A stretch of DNA of 51,745 nucleotides from assembly GCA_947474455.1 (NCBI GenBank), contig CANJIL010000019.1, positions 1 to 51,745 of the forward strand. The letters are read 5' to 3'. Origin of the DNA: Hyphomonadaceae bacterium (GTDB lineage Bacteria; Pseudomonadota; Alphaproteobacteria; Caulobacterales; Hyphomonadaceae). Below the pieces are notes generated by a model that saw only the letters and a list, made by a program, of their open reading frames with translations, did not search any database and was not told where the DNA came from. The number at the start of each line of letters is the position of its first letter. The first letter of the stretch is position 1. Positions 1 to 7,968 of this stretch are shown piece by piece. The translations under genes were made by a program, and so were the position numbers.

Positions 1-79
1 CGACAATCCCCGGCGCCTCGCGATCCGCTTCCCGCAGGATCGCCACCATCTGCTCATCCGTAAACCGCGCCTTGCGCAT
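1..79 (-). CDS. IS3-family transposase OrfA, partial (N-terminus only)
   Basis: Reading the minus strand from the ATG at 79 gives a protein that begins MRKARFTDEQMVAILREAD and runs off the window. This is the typical N-terminus of IS3-family (IS407/IS511-like) OrfA, the small helix-turn-helix subunit that is joined by frameshifting to the OrfB integrase to make the active transposase. Only about 26 residues are visible, so whether the element is intact cannot be judged. It lies just inside the terminal repeat at 121-144, as expected for the 5' end of such an element. Confidence 0.75.
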   Translation of the reverse strand, partial: MRKARFTDEQMVAILREADREAPGIV

Positions 80-120
80 GGAGCCCTCTTCCCAGAAGGC
101 CGTCCCTCAAGCAACTTCTG

Positions 121-144
121 GTCCGAAAATTCTGGGGCAGGTCA
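121..144 (-). repeat. Terminal inverted repeat of the IS3-family element
   Basis: On the minus strand these bases begin TGACCTGCCCCAGAATTTTC, a TGACCTGCCCC-type terminus common in IS3-family elements. It sits about 40 bp upstream of the OrfA start, so 144 is the likely outer edge of the element and 145 the first host base. The other end is outside the window, so a target duplication cannot be checked. Confidence 0.65.
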
Positions 145-333
145 CAACCGGTTGCGAATTTTTTGGTTCATCGCGTGTTCATAATTACGACCCAACGCGC
201 AGAAACGTTGCGGTAGCTGTGGAGCAACAATAAATTCACGCTCCCTGAGATTCCCTGACTGAGGCTTTTAGGGCACAGTTAACCAGTGGCGGCCGAGGTC
301 GGGCTGGGACGGTTGGCACCTTGCGGGAAGTTG

Positions 334-1419
334 ATGGGATACATTCTCATCGGAACTGAGGCGAGCCAGTTCTCAGGGAAGGCTCGCGCCGCCCTGCGCT
401 GGAGGGGCGTGGACTTCGCCGAAACCACCGCTACACCTGAAATATATCGCGACATCATCGAGCCGAGGATCGGCTATGCTGTGATCCCCCTGCTGCTGAC
501 CGATGACGGACAGACGATACAGGACACGGCCGACATCATCGACTTCGTCGATCGCGCTGCGCCCGGCCCATCCATTCATCCTGCAACACCACTACAGGAA
601 CTCGTGTCGCTCCTGCTCGAACTCTATGCGGACGAGTGGCTGGTCATTCCTGCGATGCACTATCGCTGGAGCTACAACGAGGACTGGATCACTGAAGAGC
701 TCGGCAGGATCGCGAAGCCCGATGCCTCTCGCCAAGAGCAGATCGAGGTAGGCCGGGCCGTCGCCAAACCCAGGCAGGATGCAGTCCAGCGTTTTGGGGT
801 GAGCGACGACACCATCTCCGGAATTGAGGCCCATTATGAAGGGTTTCTCTCCGATTTCTCCGCGCACCTGCGCCAGCACCCGTTTGTGCTCGGCGATCGT
901 CCCTCGCTTGGCGACTTCGCCTTGTTCGGACCCCTCTATGGCCCTCTCTACCGCGACCCTGCATCCGGCGAACAAATGCGGCGCTTTGCGCCGCCCGTGG
1001 TGGCGTGGGTCGAACGCGTGCTGAGCGCCAAGGCCGGGTCAGGGCAATTGCTCGCAGGAGACGAGACGCCCGCGACGCTGCTCCCGATTCTCAAGCGCCA
1101 GATGAGTGAGCAGGCACCTGTTCTCATCGAAACTGCACGCATCCTCCAGGAATGGACAAGGGCGCAGCCGAGCGGTGCAAGGATTAAGCGATCCCTGGGC
1201 GCCCATGAATTTGTCATCGGCGGCCGGCGCGGAGAGCGCAGCGTTCTCTCCTTTGCACTGTGGCGGTTGCAGCGGGTCCAGGATCACTACCGGTCGCTCG
1301 CCGGCGCGGATCGCGCACGAGCCGACAGGCTGCTGGAGACGGTAGGAGGATCAGCCCTGGCTTCGCTGCAATTGCCGGTGCGTCTGGACCGCCGGGACTA
1401 TCGCCTCGTGATCGCCTGA
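334..1419 (+). CDS. Glutathione S-transferase-like protein with long C-terminal extension
   Basis: The protein has an N-terminal thioredoxin-like GST fold: a first strand at residues 2-7, the cis-proline segment Val50-Ile51-Pro52, and Gln63-Asp64-Thr65 where GSTs bind the gamma-glutamyl part of glutathione. An all-helical C-terminal GST domain follows (about 90-240; FVLGDRPSLGDFALFGPLY matches the usual domain II motif). At 361 residues it is much longer than a normal GST (200-230); the last 120 residues are unrecognised. No catalytic Cys/Ser is evident at the usual early position, so activity is uncertain. The ATG at 334 is preferred over a GTG at 286 because the GST fold starts right there and a GCGGGAAG stretch precedes it. 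An IS3 element ends 190 bp upstream and could affect its expression. Confidence 0.8.
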   Translation: MGYILIGTEASQFSGKARAALRWRGVDFAETTATPEIYRDIIEPRIGYAVIPLLLTDDGQTIQDTADIIDFVDRAAPGPSIHPATPLQELVSLLLELYADEWLVIPAMHYRWSYNEDWITEELGRIAKPDASRQEQIEVGRAVAKPRQDAVQRFGVSDDTISGIEAHYEGFLSDFSAHLRQHPFVLGDRPSLGDFALFGPLYGPLYRDPASGEQMRRFAPPVVAWVERVLSAKAGSGQLLAGDETPATLLPILKRQMSEQAPVLIETARILQEWTRAQPSGARIKRSLGAHEFVIGGRRGERSVLSFALWRLQRVQDHYRSLAGADRARADRLLETVGGSALASLQLPVRLDRRDYRLVIA

Positions 1420-1505
1420 GTGCGGCCACTGGCGCGAGGAAAACTCGAAAAGCAATGAAATCAAACCAGTAAGCATAGTTCTTGCAGCAATCGTTTCACG
1501 CGGCC

Positions 1506-1525
1506 GGAGCACCCTTGAGGGCTCC
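1506..1525 (+). terminator. Weak hairpin between GST-like and lipoprotein genes
   Basis: GGAGC and GCTCC flank an ACCCTTGAGGG core and together give a short imperfect stem about 90 bp after the GST-like stop codon. There is no T-tract, so it is only a possible terminator or leader structure. Confidence 0.25.
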
Positions 1526-1601
1526 CCGTCTCTTGAGGAAGTGCTAGAGTTCAAAGACTCAACGGCTGGACATCCGGCCATACTCGTCGGGGTTTCAACG
1601 C

Positions 1602-2489
1602 ATGCCCGCATGGCGAAAAGCTGCGGAAACGACAGTGTTAGCGAAAGCGGCGCTGCTGGCGTGCTTGTTCGGTCTTGCCGGCTGTGGCGGCGAAACGCCC
1701 CCGCAGGGGGCCAATGCTCCGGCCGGAAGTGAACAGGCTGCCAGTTCAACAACGAATGCGGCTGCCACGTCCGCTTCGGCATCGGACGCAACGCAGAGCT
1801 CTCAGCCAGGCGTTCCTGCGGCGCCGCTGGACACGTCGACATGGATTCTCAAACCGCCTTTCACGGCGGCTGGGCAGGAACCATTCTGGCGTCTCGAAAT
1901 TTCTGACGGATGGTTCGCATTCAGGCGATCCGGCCTGCGCGCAATCGAGGAGCCGCTGGTGCAGCCCGTGCGCGAAGCAGGAGCGGATGTGTTCAAGACA
2001 GGCGCTTTACTGGTGTCGATCAAGCCCGAGGTTTGCGAGACAGAGCAGGGCGGCCGCGGCGATTTCACAGCGAAGGTGACATTCGACGGACTGGATTTCG
2101 ATGGCTGCGCGTTCGACGGCGCGGTCTCTGCAGCGTTATCGGCGGAAGCGGCGCAAGTTGTGGACGCGCTGGGTCCGATTGATGCGTGTCTTGCAAAGCT
2201 CGGCCAGCCCGCGCTCGTGACCGCGGTCTATCCGCGTCAGGATGGCGAGCAGGTCGCGGTCGGGCTGCGCGCCAAGAATGGTCAGGTCTATGAATGCGCA
2301 ACGGACGCTGCAGGCTCTGCTGTGGCCTATCTTGATCCGATCGAGCCGGGCTCGCAGCCGGCATGGATGTCACGCATGCGCTTCCTCCGCGAGGGCGCGC
2401 CCGCGACTGCGCCATGCCCGGATGCGGAAGAGGTCAAGTCGGGCGACACTTTGATCGGCCGCCTTCTCACCAAGTCCTGCAAGTTCTAG
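1602..2489 (+). CDS. Lipoprotein with GxEPFW motif (COG3650-like)
   Basis: A hydrophobic leader ends in a clear lipobox (LAGC, Cys28), so the product should be a lipid-anchored envelope protein. Residues 30-75 are a Ser/Ala/Thr/Gln-rich linker. Residues 91-96 read GQEPFW; a GTEPFW-type start is typical of the COG3650 domain found in many proteobacterial lipoproteins of unknown role. The remainder has paired cysteines (for example Cys169, Cys197 and the terminal SCKF) that could form disulphides. The gene stands alone on the plus strand and converges on the next gene with 6 bp between stops. The family is known but its function is not. Confidence 0.75.
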   Translation: MPAWRKAAETTVLAKAALLACLFGLAGCGGETPPQGANAPAGSEQAASSTTNAAATSASASDATQSSQPGVPAAPLDTSTWILKPPFTAAGQEPFWRLEISDGWFAFRRSGLRAIEEPLVQPVREAGADVFKTGALLVSIKPEVCETEQGGRGDFTAKVTFDGLDFDGCAFDGAVSAALSAEAAQVVDALGPIDACLAKLGQPALVTAVYPRQDGEQVAVGLRAKNGQVYECATDAAGSAVAYLDPIEPGSQPAWMSRMRFLREGAPATAPCPDAEEVKSGDTLIGRLLTKSCKF

Positions 2490-2495
2490 ATCACC

Positions 2496-3602
2496 TCAGG
2501 TCCACGGCTTGTAGACGTTCGGGCCGGCTGCTGCGGGCTCCGGCTGCTTGTCTGGCGGGGGTGCGGAAGGCGTCTCCGAGGGCGGTGACGCTGGACGCAA
2601 GAAGTCGCGAAGCATCGAAGACTCCACAGTATGGCGCGCGCGCGCGCTGATGCCGCTTATCAGCAACCCCGGGGGCGGGATGTTCGTGGGCTCAGGCGCC
2701 GGGGTAGGTTTCGACTGCGCTAAGGCGGCTGTCTGCGAAAAACCGCGGATCGAACCAAATCCGGGTTTCGCGCTCACGTTCGGAGTTGAGGCCAAAGGAG
2801 CGGCAGCGACGGGCGCAGCCGCGGTCTCCACCAGCGGTTGCGCCGCCGCCTCAGCCAATGAAGAAGGCGCGTTCGTCACAAGGTACGGTACAGGTTCGCG
2901 CCCAGCGGCGGACTCGGCAACGGCTTCTGGCTGCGCTTCCGCCGGCGCTGCGACCGGCTCATCCTGGTGCGGCCCCGACAGCGCCATGGGTTGCACCGCC
3001 AGCGCACGGTCGATTGCAGTTTCGCTTTCGGCAATCGCGGCCGTTTGGAGAAGTTCAGGAACCGAGTGCGAGCCAGGTGGGCTTTCGGCAGCCTGCCGCC
3101 GCTGCGATGCCAGATCGGCATTGACGGCCGCAATCGCCGCGGCGCTCTCGCGCGCCTGGACGGCTTTTGCCGGGTTCTCGATCGGCGTCACGAAGGCAAG
3201 GGCGACCGGTTCAGGCTCCGGCTCGGGAACCGTTTTTGGCGGAGTGGACAGCGACGACAGGATTTTCGCTATGGCGATTTCCGCACCGCGGGCGATCCGG
3301 TTGGCGCGGCGGGCCATGTCTGTCACGCGTGTCGCGAACGTGCTTTCGCCCTCCGCCCAGGGCATGGCGAGATCAGCGGCATCGACACGTTCAAGCTCAT
3401 GGCCATCCGCGCGGAGCAGGCGGACAACTGGTTCAGGCATTATCTCGACGACATAGCCCTCCGTCTCGAACACCGAGCATTGACCGTCGCCTTCCTTCCA
3501 GTTGATCGAACCGGCTTCCGTCAGCTCGCACAGCTTGCGGATCAACTGCTGCGTTGAGGTGTGAAGCATCATCGACGTCCCGTAACCGACGATTCCGACC
3601 AT
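2496..3602 (-). CDS. Hypothetical protein, conserved N-terminus and Ala/Pro-rich tail
   Basis: No family was recognised with confidence. The first 100 residues look folded (LIRKLCELTEAGSINWKEGD, then short strands); from about residue 120 the sequence is low-complexity and rich in Ala, Pro, Glu and Val, suggesting a flexible tail of about 230 residues. There is no signal peptide or membrane segment. Possible starts are the ATG at 3602 and the paired ATGs at 3572/3569; the folded part begins at MMLHTS (3572), so the true start may be there. It follows vsr by 29 bp on the same strand and is probably co-transcribed with it. This is the last gene of that run. Confidence 0.6.
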   Translation of the reverse strand: MVGIVGYGTSMMLHTSTQQLIRKLCELTEAGSINWKEGDGQCSVFETEGYVVEIMPEPVVRLLRADGHELERVDAADLAMPWAEGESTFATRVTDMARRANRIARGAEIAIAKILSSLSTPPKTVPEPEPEPVALAFVTPIENPAKAVQARESAAAIAAVNADLASQRRQAAESPPGSHSVPELLQTAAIAESETAIDRALAVQPMALSGPHQDEPVAAPAEAQPEAVAESAAGREPVPYLVTNAPSSLAEAAAQPLVETAAAPVAAAPLASTPNVSAKPGFGSIRGFSQTAALAQSKPTPAPEPTNIPPPGLLISGISARARHTVESSMLRDFLRPASPPSETPSAPPPDKQPEPAAAGPNVYKPWT

Positions 3603-3631
3603 GTAAGGCCTGCGCGGAGTGGTCAAGTTGA

Positions 3632-4045
3632 TCAGCGATTTCCGACATTGCGAACGATCAAACGCGAGAGCGCATGATCGTCGCGCGTCTGGCACTCCCA
3701 GATGACGCGTGGTTTCCAGCCTAGTTTTCTAAGCGCCGCCAATGATGCCTCATCGCGCGCCATGTTGCGAGAAATTTTGGCTTGCCAGTAGTCGCGGTTG
3801 TTCTGCGGTATTCGGGCGCCGCGCGCGCAGTTATGCCCGTGCCAGAAACAGCCATGTACGAACAACGCTGTTCGTTTCGCCGGAAAAACGAGATCAGGCT
3901 TTCCCGGCAAGTCGGCGCGATTGAGCCGGAAGCGCAGGCCCAACGCATGAGCCGCACGACGCACTTTCATCTCGGGCGCCGTGTCACGCGACTTGACCGC
4001 GCGCATGACGACAGATCGCTGCGCGGGAGAGAAGACGTCAGCCAT
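3632..4045 (-). CDS. vsr: Very short patch repair endonuclease Vsr
   Basis: Vsr nicks DNA next to T:G mismatches that arise when 5-methylcytosine deaminates, and so protects sites methylated by a Dcm-type enzyme. The 137-residue product is full length for the family. Visible marks are the catalytic PDLVF strand (Asp51), the HGCFWHGH zinc/metal segment (His64, Cys66, His69, His71), Cys73, and the NRDYW helix start. It begins 14 bp after the stop of a small membrane-protein gene on the same strand, and the matching cytosine methyltransferase is 0.8 kb away on the same strand. Vsr and the methylase are usually adjacent; here two unrelated small genes lie between them. Confidence 0.93.
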   Translation of the reverse strand: MADVFSPAQRSVVMRAVKSRDTAPEMKVRRAAHALGLRFRLNRADLPGKPDLVFPAKRTALFVHGCFWHGHNCARGARIPQNNRDYWQAKISRNMARDEASLAALRKLGWKPRVIWECQTRDDHALSRLIVRNVGNR

Positions 4046-4059
4046 CAGGAAAGATCGGT

Positions 4060-4452
4060 CTAGTCCGCATAGCCTGCGAACCGATACGTCATCTGATGCA
4101 TGGGACCCCAGTCCCTCTCGTAGATCTCTATTTTCATCGGAGCGTCCCTGCGAGCGTTTTCGGCGCCAGGAAGGTCGATCGTGATAGTGGCCCCGTTGTC
4201 GAGCTGCAGCGTGTCACGCCGGTACTGCGCGCCCTTGCGGCTGGTTACGACATTGCCCTCGTTGATGATCTCGCCCAGCTGAATGCTTTCGAGCTTGGTC
4301 GGCGCCGCCGCGAACCCGACGCCGAAGCTTAGCATGCCGAGCAGAAAGAAGCCCGCGAAAACGACCAGCTTCATCTCCCATAGCATGCCCAGGACTTCCT
4401 TCCGTCGCGCCTTGCGGATGCGCATGTCGATCTCGCGTTCGCGCTCGTTCAT
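4060..4452 (-). CDS. Small membrane-anchored hypothetical protein
   Basis: This 130-residue protein has a very charged N-terminus (MNEREREIDMRIRKARRKEV), one transmembrane helix at about residues 29-50 (LVVFAGFFLLGMLSFGVGFA), and a C-terminal domain of about 80 residues that should be periplasmic. The ATG at 4452 was chosen because it opens the charged-then-hydrophobic anchor; upstream frame reads through a divergent spacer. It is the first gene of the run 4452 to 2496 (membrane protein, vsr, hypothetical). No family was recognised. Its place just before vsr may be chance. Confidence 0.65.
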   Translation of the reverse strand: MNEREREIDMRIRKARRKEVLGMLWEMKLVVFAGFFLLGMLSFGVGFAAAPTKLESIQLGEIINEGNVVTSRKGAQYRRDTLQLDNGATITIDLPGAENARRDAPMKIEIYERDWGPMHQMTYRFAGYAD

Positions 4453-4584
4453 GGCGGTGGTCCTCCGGACTGACGCGATCGATATAGGACCGATCGCCGT
4501 TGAGTGGAATGAGGCGGTTGTGTCCGAAGGGCTGAGACGTAAGAGTGCGTTCCGGGATTCGAAAGCAACACTGGGAGTGAGACC

Positions 4585-4833
4585 ATGGCCCGCACGACGC
4601 ACCGTAGCACTAAAGGCACCAAGCTCTACGCCGTCCGGGACGCCGAAGGTCAGTTCAAGGACATTCAGACTTTCAAACGCGCTCACGGCCAGGACCTCAA
4701 ACGGGCCAGCAAGGCCGAAACGATGACCGACATGAAGGCCGCTGCGACGAAGAAGGCCGCCAAGAAGTCCGCCGCGAAAAAACCAGCGGCCAGGAAAGCC
4801 GCTCCCGCCAAAACAGCCCGCGCCAAGAAGTAG
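4585..4833 (+). CDS. Small Lys/Ala-rich basic protein, histone H1-like tail
   Basis: The 82-residue product has a compact N-terminal half (MARTTHRSTKGTKLYAVRDA, followed by a DIQTFKRAH helix) and a C-terminal half made of KKAAKKSAAKKPAARKAAP-type repeats like those of bacterial histone H1-like proteins. A GTGAGACC stretch precedes the ATG. Such proteins are small, strongly basic and could bind DNA or RNA; that role is inferred from composition only. It lies between the methylase (converging, stops 2 bp apart) and the divergent membrane-protein gene. Confidence 0.7.
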   Translation: MARTTHRSTKGTKLYAVRDAEGQFKDIQTFKRAHGQDLKRASKAETMTDMKAAATKKAAKKSAAKKPAARKAAPAKTARAKK

Positions 4834-4835
4834 TA

Positions 4836-5969
4836 TCAGGCGGCTGCTTTCGCCGTTGAGCTTCCCGCCAGCGGCGCAAGGAGGTGCTGACCCAGCCACC
4901 GCACCACGGGCACGGAGACGCCGTCGCCCACCACTTTCAGCGCGTTGGTCTCGCCCGGCGGCAGCCGGTAGCTATCTTCAAGCCCCATGAGGCGAGCGGC
5001 TTCCCGCGCCAGCATCGGTCTTAGCCGGGCGCGGCCACTCTCCGTCACCAGCAACAGCTGCTTGGAGGAGCCGCCGGCCGGAGTACGAAGACAGCCCGCG
5101 ATGCCGTCATAGCGGATTTCAGCGCGCTGGATGCGCCCGCCCTTCTCCAGGCGGATGCGGCGGAAGACAGCGCCGGCATTCCACTTCGGATCAGCAAGCG
5201 CCGCCTCGACGCGCTGGCGATGTAGCGACGCCATTTGCGCGATGAGCTTCTGCGTGGCTTCGTCCGACCGCCATGAATGGTCCGGCGGATTGCGTTCGAG
5301 TAGCGAGACGAGATCAGCATTCCGGCGCGGCGGATAAGGCAGCCGCCACCACACCCACGCGATGCGCGTCTGGTCCGGCAGCGCGTCGACCGCGCTGCAA
5401 AGCGTTGCGGGATGGAATACGGCATCGGGATAGTCGTTCGTCGCATCGAGCGGCAGCTTGCCCTTGTGCGCGATGATGAAAAGCCTCTGCCGCGACTGCG
5501 GGGAGAATATCGCAGCGTCGATTAGCATCGCGCCCACGCGATATCCGGCGTCCGCGAACTCGGTCACGAGCGCAGTGAAATCACGCCCATTGTGCGAGGA
5601 CAGCAGGCCGGCGACATTCTCGATCACGATTGTTTTTGGCGCGCGATTGCGCTGCTTCTCAATGACGTTCCAGAAACCCCAGAAGGCTCCCGAGCGCGGC
5701 GCGTTCAATCCGCGGCGGCCGCCGGCAAGTGAAAGATCTTGACAGGGGAAAGAAGCCCAGGCGAGGTCGGCGGCAGGAACATGCGATGCATCGAGATTCC
5801 AGACATCGCCCTGCACGATGTCGTCGTCCGGAAAGTTGGTCCGGTAGACGGCACATTTCAGCGGGTCGAGATCGTTGGCGAACGCACAATCGAAAACGTC
5901 CGCCAGACCCTGCCGCGCCATGCCGCCGCCGGCGAAGAATTCCAGGAAGGTCGGGCGTGAGCAGGCCAT
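4836..5969 (-). CDS. dcm: DNA (cytosine-5-)-methyltransferase
   Basis: The enzyme transfers a methyl group from S-adenosylmethionine to C5 of cytosine in DNA. All core motifs are present: motif I FFAGGGMARQG (residues 11-21), motif IV SFPCQDLS with catalytic Cys76, motif VI IENV (116-119), motif VIII QSRQRLF (158-164), and a C-terminal GDGVSVPVVRWL helix (motif X). At 377 residues it is full length with a short target-recognition region (about 180-300), so its recognition site cannot be read from sequence. With Vsr nearby, a self-methylating or Dcm-type role is more likely than restriction; no restriction endonuclease is seen. The symbol is used by function, not by proof of CCWGG specificity. 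Confidence 0.9.
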   Translation of the reverse strand: MACSRPTFLEFFAGGGMARQGLADVFDCAFANDLDPLKCAVYRTNFPDDDIVQGDVWNLDASHVPAADLAWASFPCQDLSLAGGRRGLNAPRSGAFWGFWNVIEKQRNRAPKTIVIENVAGLLSSHNGRDFTALVTEFADAGYRVGAMLIDAAIFSPQSRQRLFIIAHKGKLPLDATNDYPDAVFHPATLCSAVDALPDQTRIAWVWWRLPYPPRRNADLVSLLERNPPDHSWRSDEATQKLIAQMASLHRQRVEAALADPKWNAGAVFRRIRLEKGGRIQRAEIRYDGIAGCLRTPAGGSSKQLLLVTESGRARLRPMLAREAARLMGLEDSYRLPPGETNALKVVGDGVSVPVVRWLGQHLLAPLAGSSTAKAAA

Positions 5970-6020
5970 GTCTGGAAATTGCCCCGATTCGCGGTTTCTT
6001 GCGCTGGCTTACATCGGGCG

Positions 6021-6060
6021 AAAAAGCAAAAGGCCCGCTCTCTCGAGCGGGCCTTTCTTT
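6021..6060. terminator. Bidirectional intrinsic terminator downstream of rplI
   Basis: A perfect 9-bp stem GGCCCGCTC / GAGCGGGCC (6032-6040 and 6045-6053) with a TCTC loop has an A-rich run on its left and TTTCTTTA on its right. On the minus strand it lies 28 bp after the rplI stop and ends in TTTTGCTTTTT, so it should end the ribosomal operon before the methyltransferase gene. Confidence 0.85.
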
Positions 6061-6080
6061 ATTGGGTCAGTTGAGACGAA

Positions 6081-6668
6081 TCAGCCGTCGACGGGGCCGC
6101 GGTCAAAGCCGGCAGCCTGTGCGGCGGCGGCGATTTCCTTGGCGGCTTCTTCGTCAGCAGCTTTGTCGGCAGCCTGGCCGGCGGCGATGACGTTCTCGCC
6201 TTTGGCTTGACGGTCAGCTTCATCCCGCGAGCGGGCGACGTTGAGCGTGACCTTGAGGGCGACTTCCGGGTGCAGGCGGATCGTGACGTCGTGCATGCCG
6301 ATCGTCTTGATCGGTTGCTGGATCGCCACGTGCTTGCGCTCGACCTTGTGGCCGGCCGTGTTGATGGCGTCCGCGATGTCGCGGGCAGCGACCGAACCAT
6401 ATAGCTGGCCAGTTTCGCCGGCCTGACGGATCAGCACATAGATCGTGCCGTCGAGGGACTGGCCGTCGGCCTGCGCAGCCGTCCGTGCTTTTTCGTTACG
6501 GGCTTCAATGGCGGCGCGCTCGCGTTCGAACCGGGCCTTGTTGGCGTCGGTGGCGAGGAGAGCTTTGTGCTGCGGGAGGAGGTAGTTACGGGCGAACCCG
6601 TTCTTCACCTTCACCACTTCGCCGATGGCGCCGAGCGATTCAACGCGTTCGAGGAGGATGACTTCCAT
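6081..6668 (-). CDS. rplI: 50S ribosomal protein L9
   Basis: L9 binds 23S rRNA and extends from the large subunit near the L1 stalk. The N-terminal domain opens with [20 protein letters not shown] and has the conserved [11 protein letters not shown] loop; a long connecting helix (about 45-75) leads to the C-terminal RNA-binding domain. The 195-residue length exceeds the ordinary 148-150 because of an acidic Ala/Glu-rich tail after about residue 150, common in alphaproteobacteria. It is the last gene of rpsF-rpsR-rplI, 13 bp after rpsR, and is followed by the terminator at 6021-6060. Confidence 0.97.
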   Translation of the reverse strand: MEVILLERVESLGAIGEVVKVKNGFARNYLLPQHKALLATDANKARFERERAAIEARNEKARTAAQADGQSLDGTIYVLIRQAGETGQLYGSVAARDIADAINTAGHKVERKHVAIQQPIKTIGMHDVTIRLHPEVALKVTLNVARSRDEADRQAKGENVIAAGQAADKAADEEAAKEIAAAAQAAGFDRGPVDG

Positions 6669-6681
6669 GGGATGCTCCCTC

Positions 6682-6942
6682 CTACTTCACGAGATACGGA
6701 AGCAGCGACAGATGCCGCGCGCGTTTGATCGCCTGGCTAAGGACGCGTTGCTTCTTGGCTGAAACTGCAGTGATGCGGGCGGGAACGATCTTCCCCTTCT
6801 CCGAAATATAGCGCTGGAGAAGCTTCACGTCCTTGTAGTCGATCGGCTGAGCATCTTTACCCGAGAACGGGCAGACCTTGCGCCGGCGACCGAACGGGCG
6901 GCGCGAGGGCAGGTTGGCGATGTTGATTTTCTGTTGTGCCAT
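6682..6942 (-). CDS. rpsR: 30S ribosomal protein S18
   Basis: S18 pairs with S6 on the platform of the small subunit. The 86-residue protein shows the family pattern: a basic [15 protein letters not shown] segment, then [19 protein letters not shown] and the conserved end [20 protein letters not shown]. The spacing to rpsF is 11 bp and to rplI 13 bp, so all three are one transcript. Confidence 0.97.
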   Translation of the reverse strand: MAQQKINIANLPSRRPFGRRRKVCPFSGKDAQPIDYKDVKLLQRYISEKGKIVPARITAVSAKKQRVLSQAIKRARHLSLLPYLVK

Positions 6943-6953
6943 GTTCGTTACTC

Positions 6954-7427
6954 CTACCGGTCGCCGCGATCAGGACGCGGCCCGCGGGGCGGACGGTCGC
7001 CGAAGTCACGCGGGGGACGATCGCCGCGGGGACGATCGCCGCCGAAACCACCGCCGCCAAAGCCGCCGCCGAAATCGTCACGGTCGCGCTTGCGCTCGTC
7101 ACGGTCCTTGCGGGCGATGACTGGCGAAGGTTCCGTCGACAGCTCATCCACCTTCACGGTGAGGAAGCGCAGGACGTCTTCATTGATGCGGAGACGGCGC
7201 TCGATCTCGTGGATCACCGGGCCGGGGGCCTCGATGTTCAGCAGCGAGTAGTGCGCCTTGCGGGACTTCTTGATCGGGTAGGACAGGTTGCGAAGGCCCC
7301 AGTACTCGGTCTTTCCGACCTTGCCGTTGCCTTCGGTGACGATCTTGGTGATATCCTCCACCAGGGCGTCGACTTGTTGTGGGGAAATATCGGGTCGCGT
7401 GACGACGACGTGTTCGTACAAAGCCAT
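6954..7427 (-). CDS. rpsF: 30S ribosomal protein S6 with Gly/Arg/Asp-rich tail
   Basis: S6 binds the platform of the 30S subunit together with S18. Residues 1-100 match the family ([20 protein letters not shown] at the start, [16 protein letters not shown] in the middle). Residues 106-157 form an extra tail of alternating Arg/Asp and Gly/Phe with RGDRPPR-like units; it resembles RGG-type RNA-binding tails and is probably disordered. An AAGGG stretch lies about 8 bases upstream of the ATG. First gene of the ribosomal operon, reading from the promoter candidate at 7539-7566. Confidence 0.96.
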   Translation of the reverse strand: MALYEHVVVTRPDISPQQVDALVEDITKIVTEGNGKVGKTEYWGLRNLSYPIKKSRKAHYSLLNIEAPGPVIHEIERRLRINEDVLRFLTVKVDELSTEPSPVIARKDRDERKRDRDDFGGGFGGGGFGGDRPRGDRPPRDFGDRPPRGPRPDRGDR

Positions 7428-7538
7428 TTTTCATCCCTTCTGCGAGGGGCGGCGCCAGCTGGCCGAAGGGCGGACAGCGGGCGATGGATCCCTCGCGCTC
7501 GTTCGAGCCTCGGGACCGCCTCTCTTTGCGAAGGGCGC

Positions 7539-7566
7539 TTCATACAGGAAAAGGCGCAGGAATCAA
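7539..7566 (-). promoter_or_regulatory. Candidate sigma-70-type promoter for rpsF-rpsR-rplI
   Basis: On the minus strand TTGATT (7566-7561) and TATGAA (7544-7539) are separated by 16 bases, about 110 bp before the rpsF start. The resulting leader contains a GCTCG-AA-CGAGC hairpin and could hold an S6:S18 autoregulatory structure, but no defining motif was recognised. Confidence 0.45.
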
Positions 7567-7968
7567 GCGCCCCCGTAGCTTTGCGAAAGGGATTCGCGGA
7601 TTCGGCAACCGCGGTCCGAACCAATCTGTGTTTGTGGCGTTCTCGCAGGAGTCGAGTGCTTCTGACCTGCCAATGTCGGCCCCCTCGGAATGCCGCCCCC
7701 AAGGCGACTAATTGTTTGATGACGGCGCGTATGGCCCCTTGGGCGACCGGATGATTTGCCTCCCGCACGCGGCCCAAAGGCGCCAACTACACGAGTTCTA
7801 GATGGAACGGTTCGGACCGTTCGGCAGCACGAACCTGTCGTCTGGCGAGATCAAACAGGTTCTGCCAGGTAAGGCAGACTGATCGGCCAGCGGACCATGT
7901 CACTTGCGCCCCATTGGCCTAGTTTCTAGGAAACGGCTCCGCATTGAGCCGATTCCCGAGGCTGCCTC
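7567..7968. other. Intergenic region between divergent rpsF and fabD
   Basis: About 400 bp with no convincing gene. The only clear structure is a 7-bp perfect hairpin GAACGGT-TCGG-ACCGTTC at 7805-7822, which could be an operator or RNA stem. The fabD promoter must lie here but no strong -35/-10 pair stood out; the bases just before fabD are pyrimidine-rich and lack a strong Shine-Dalgarno sequence. Confidence 0.5.
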
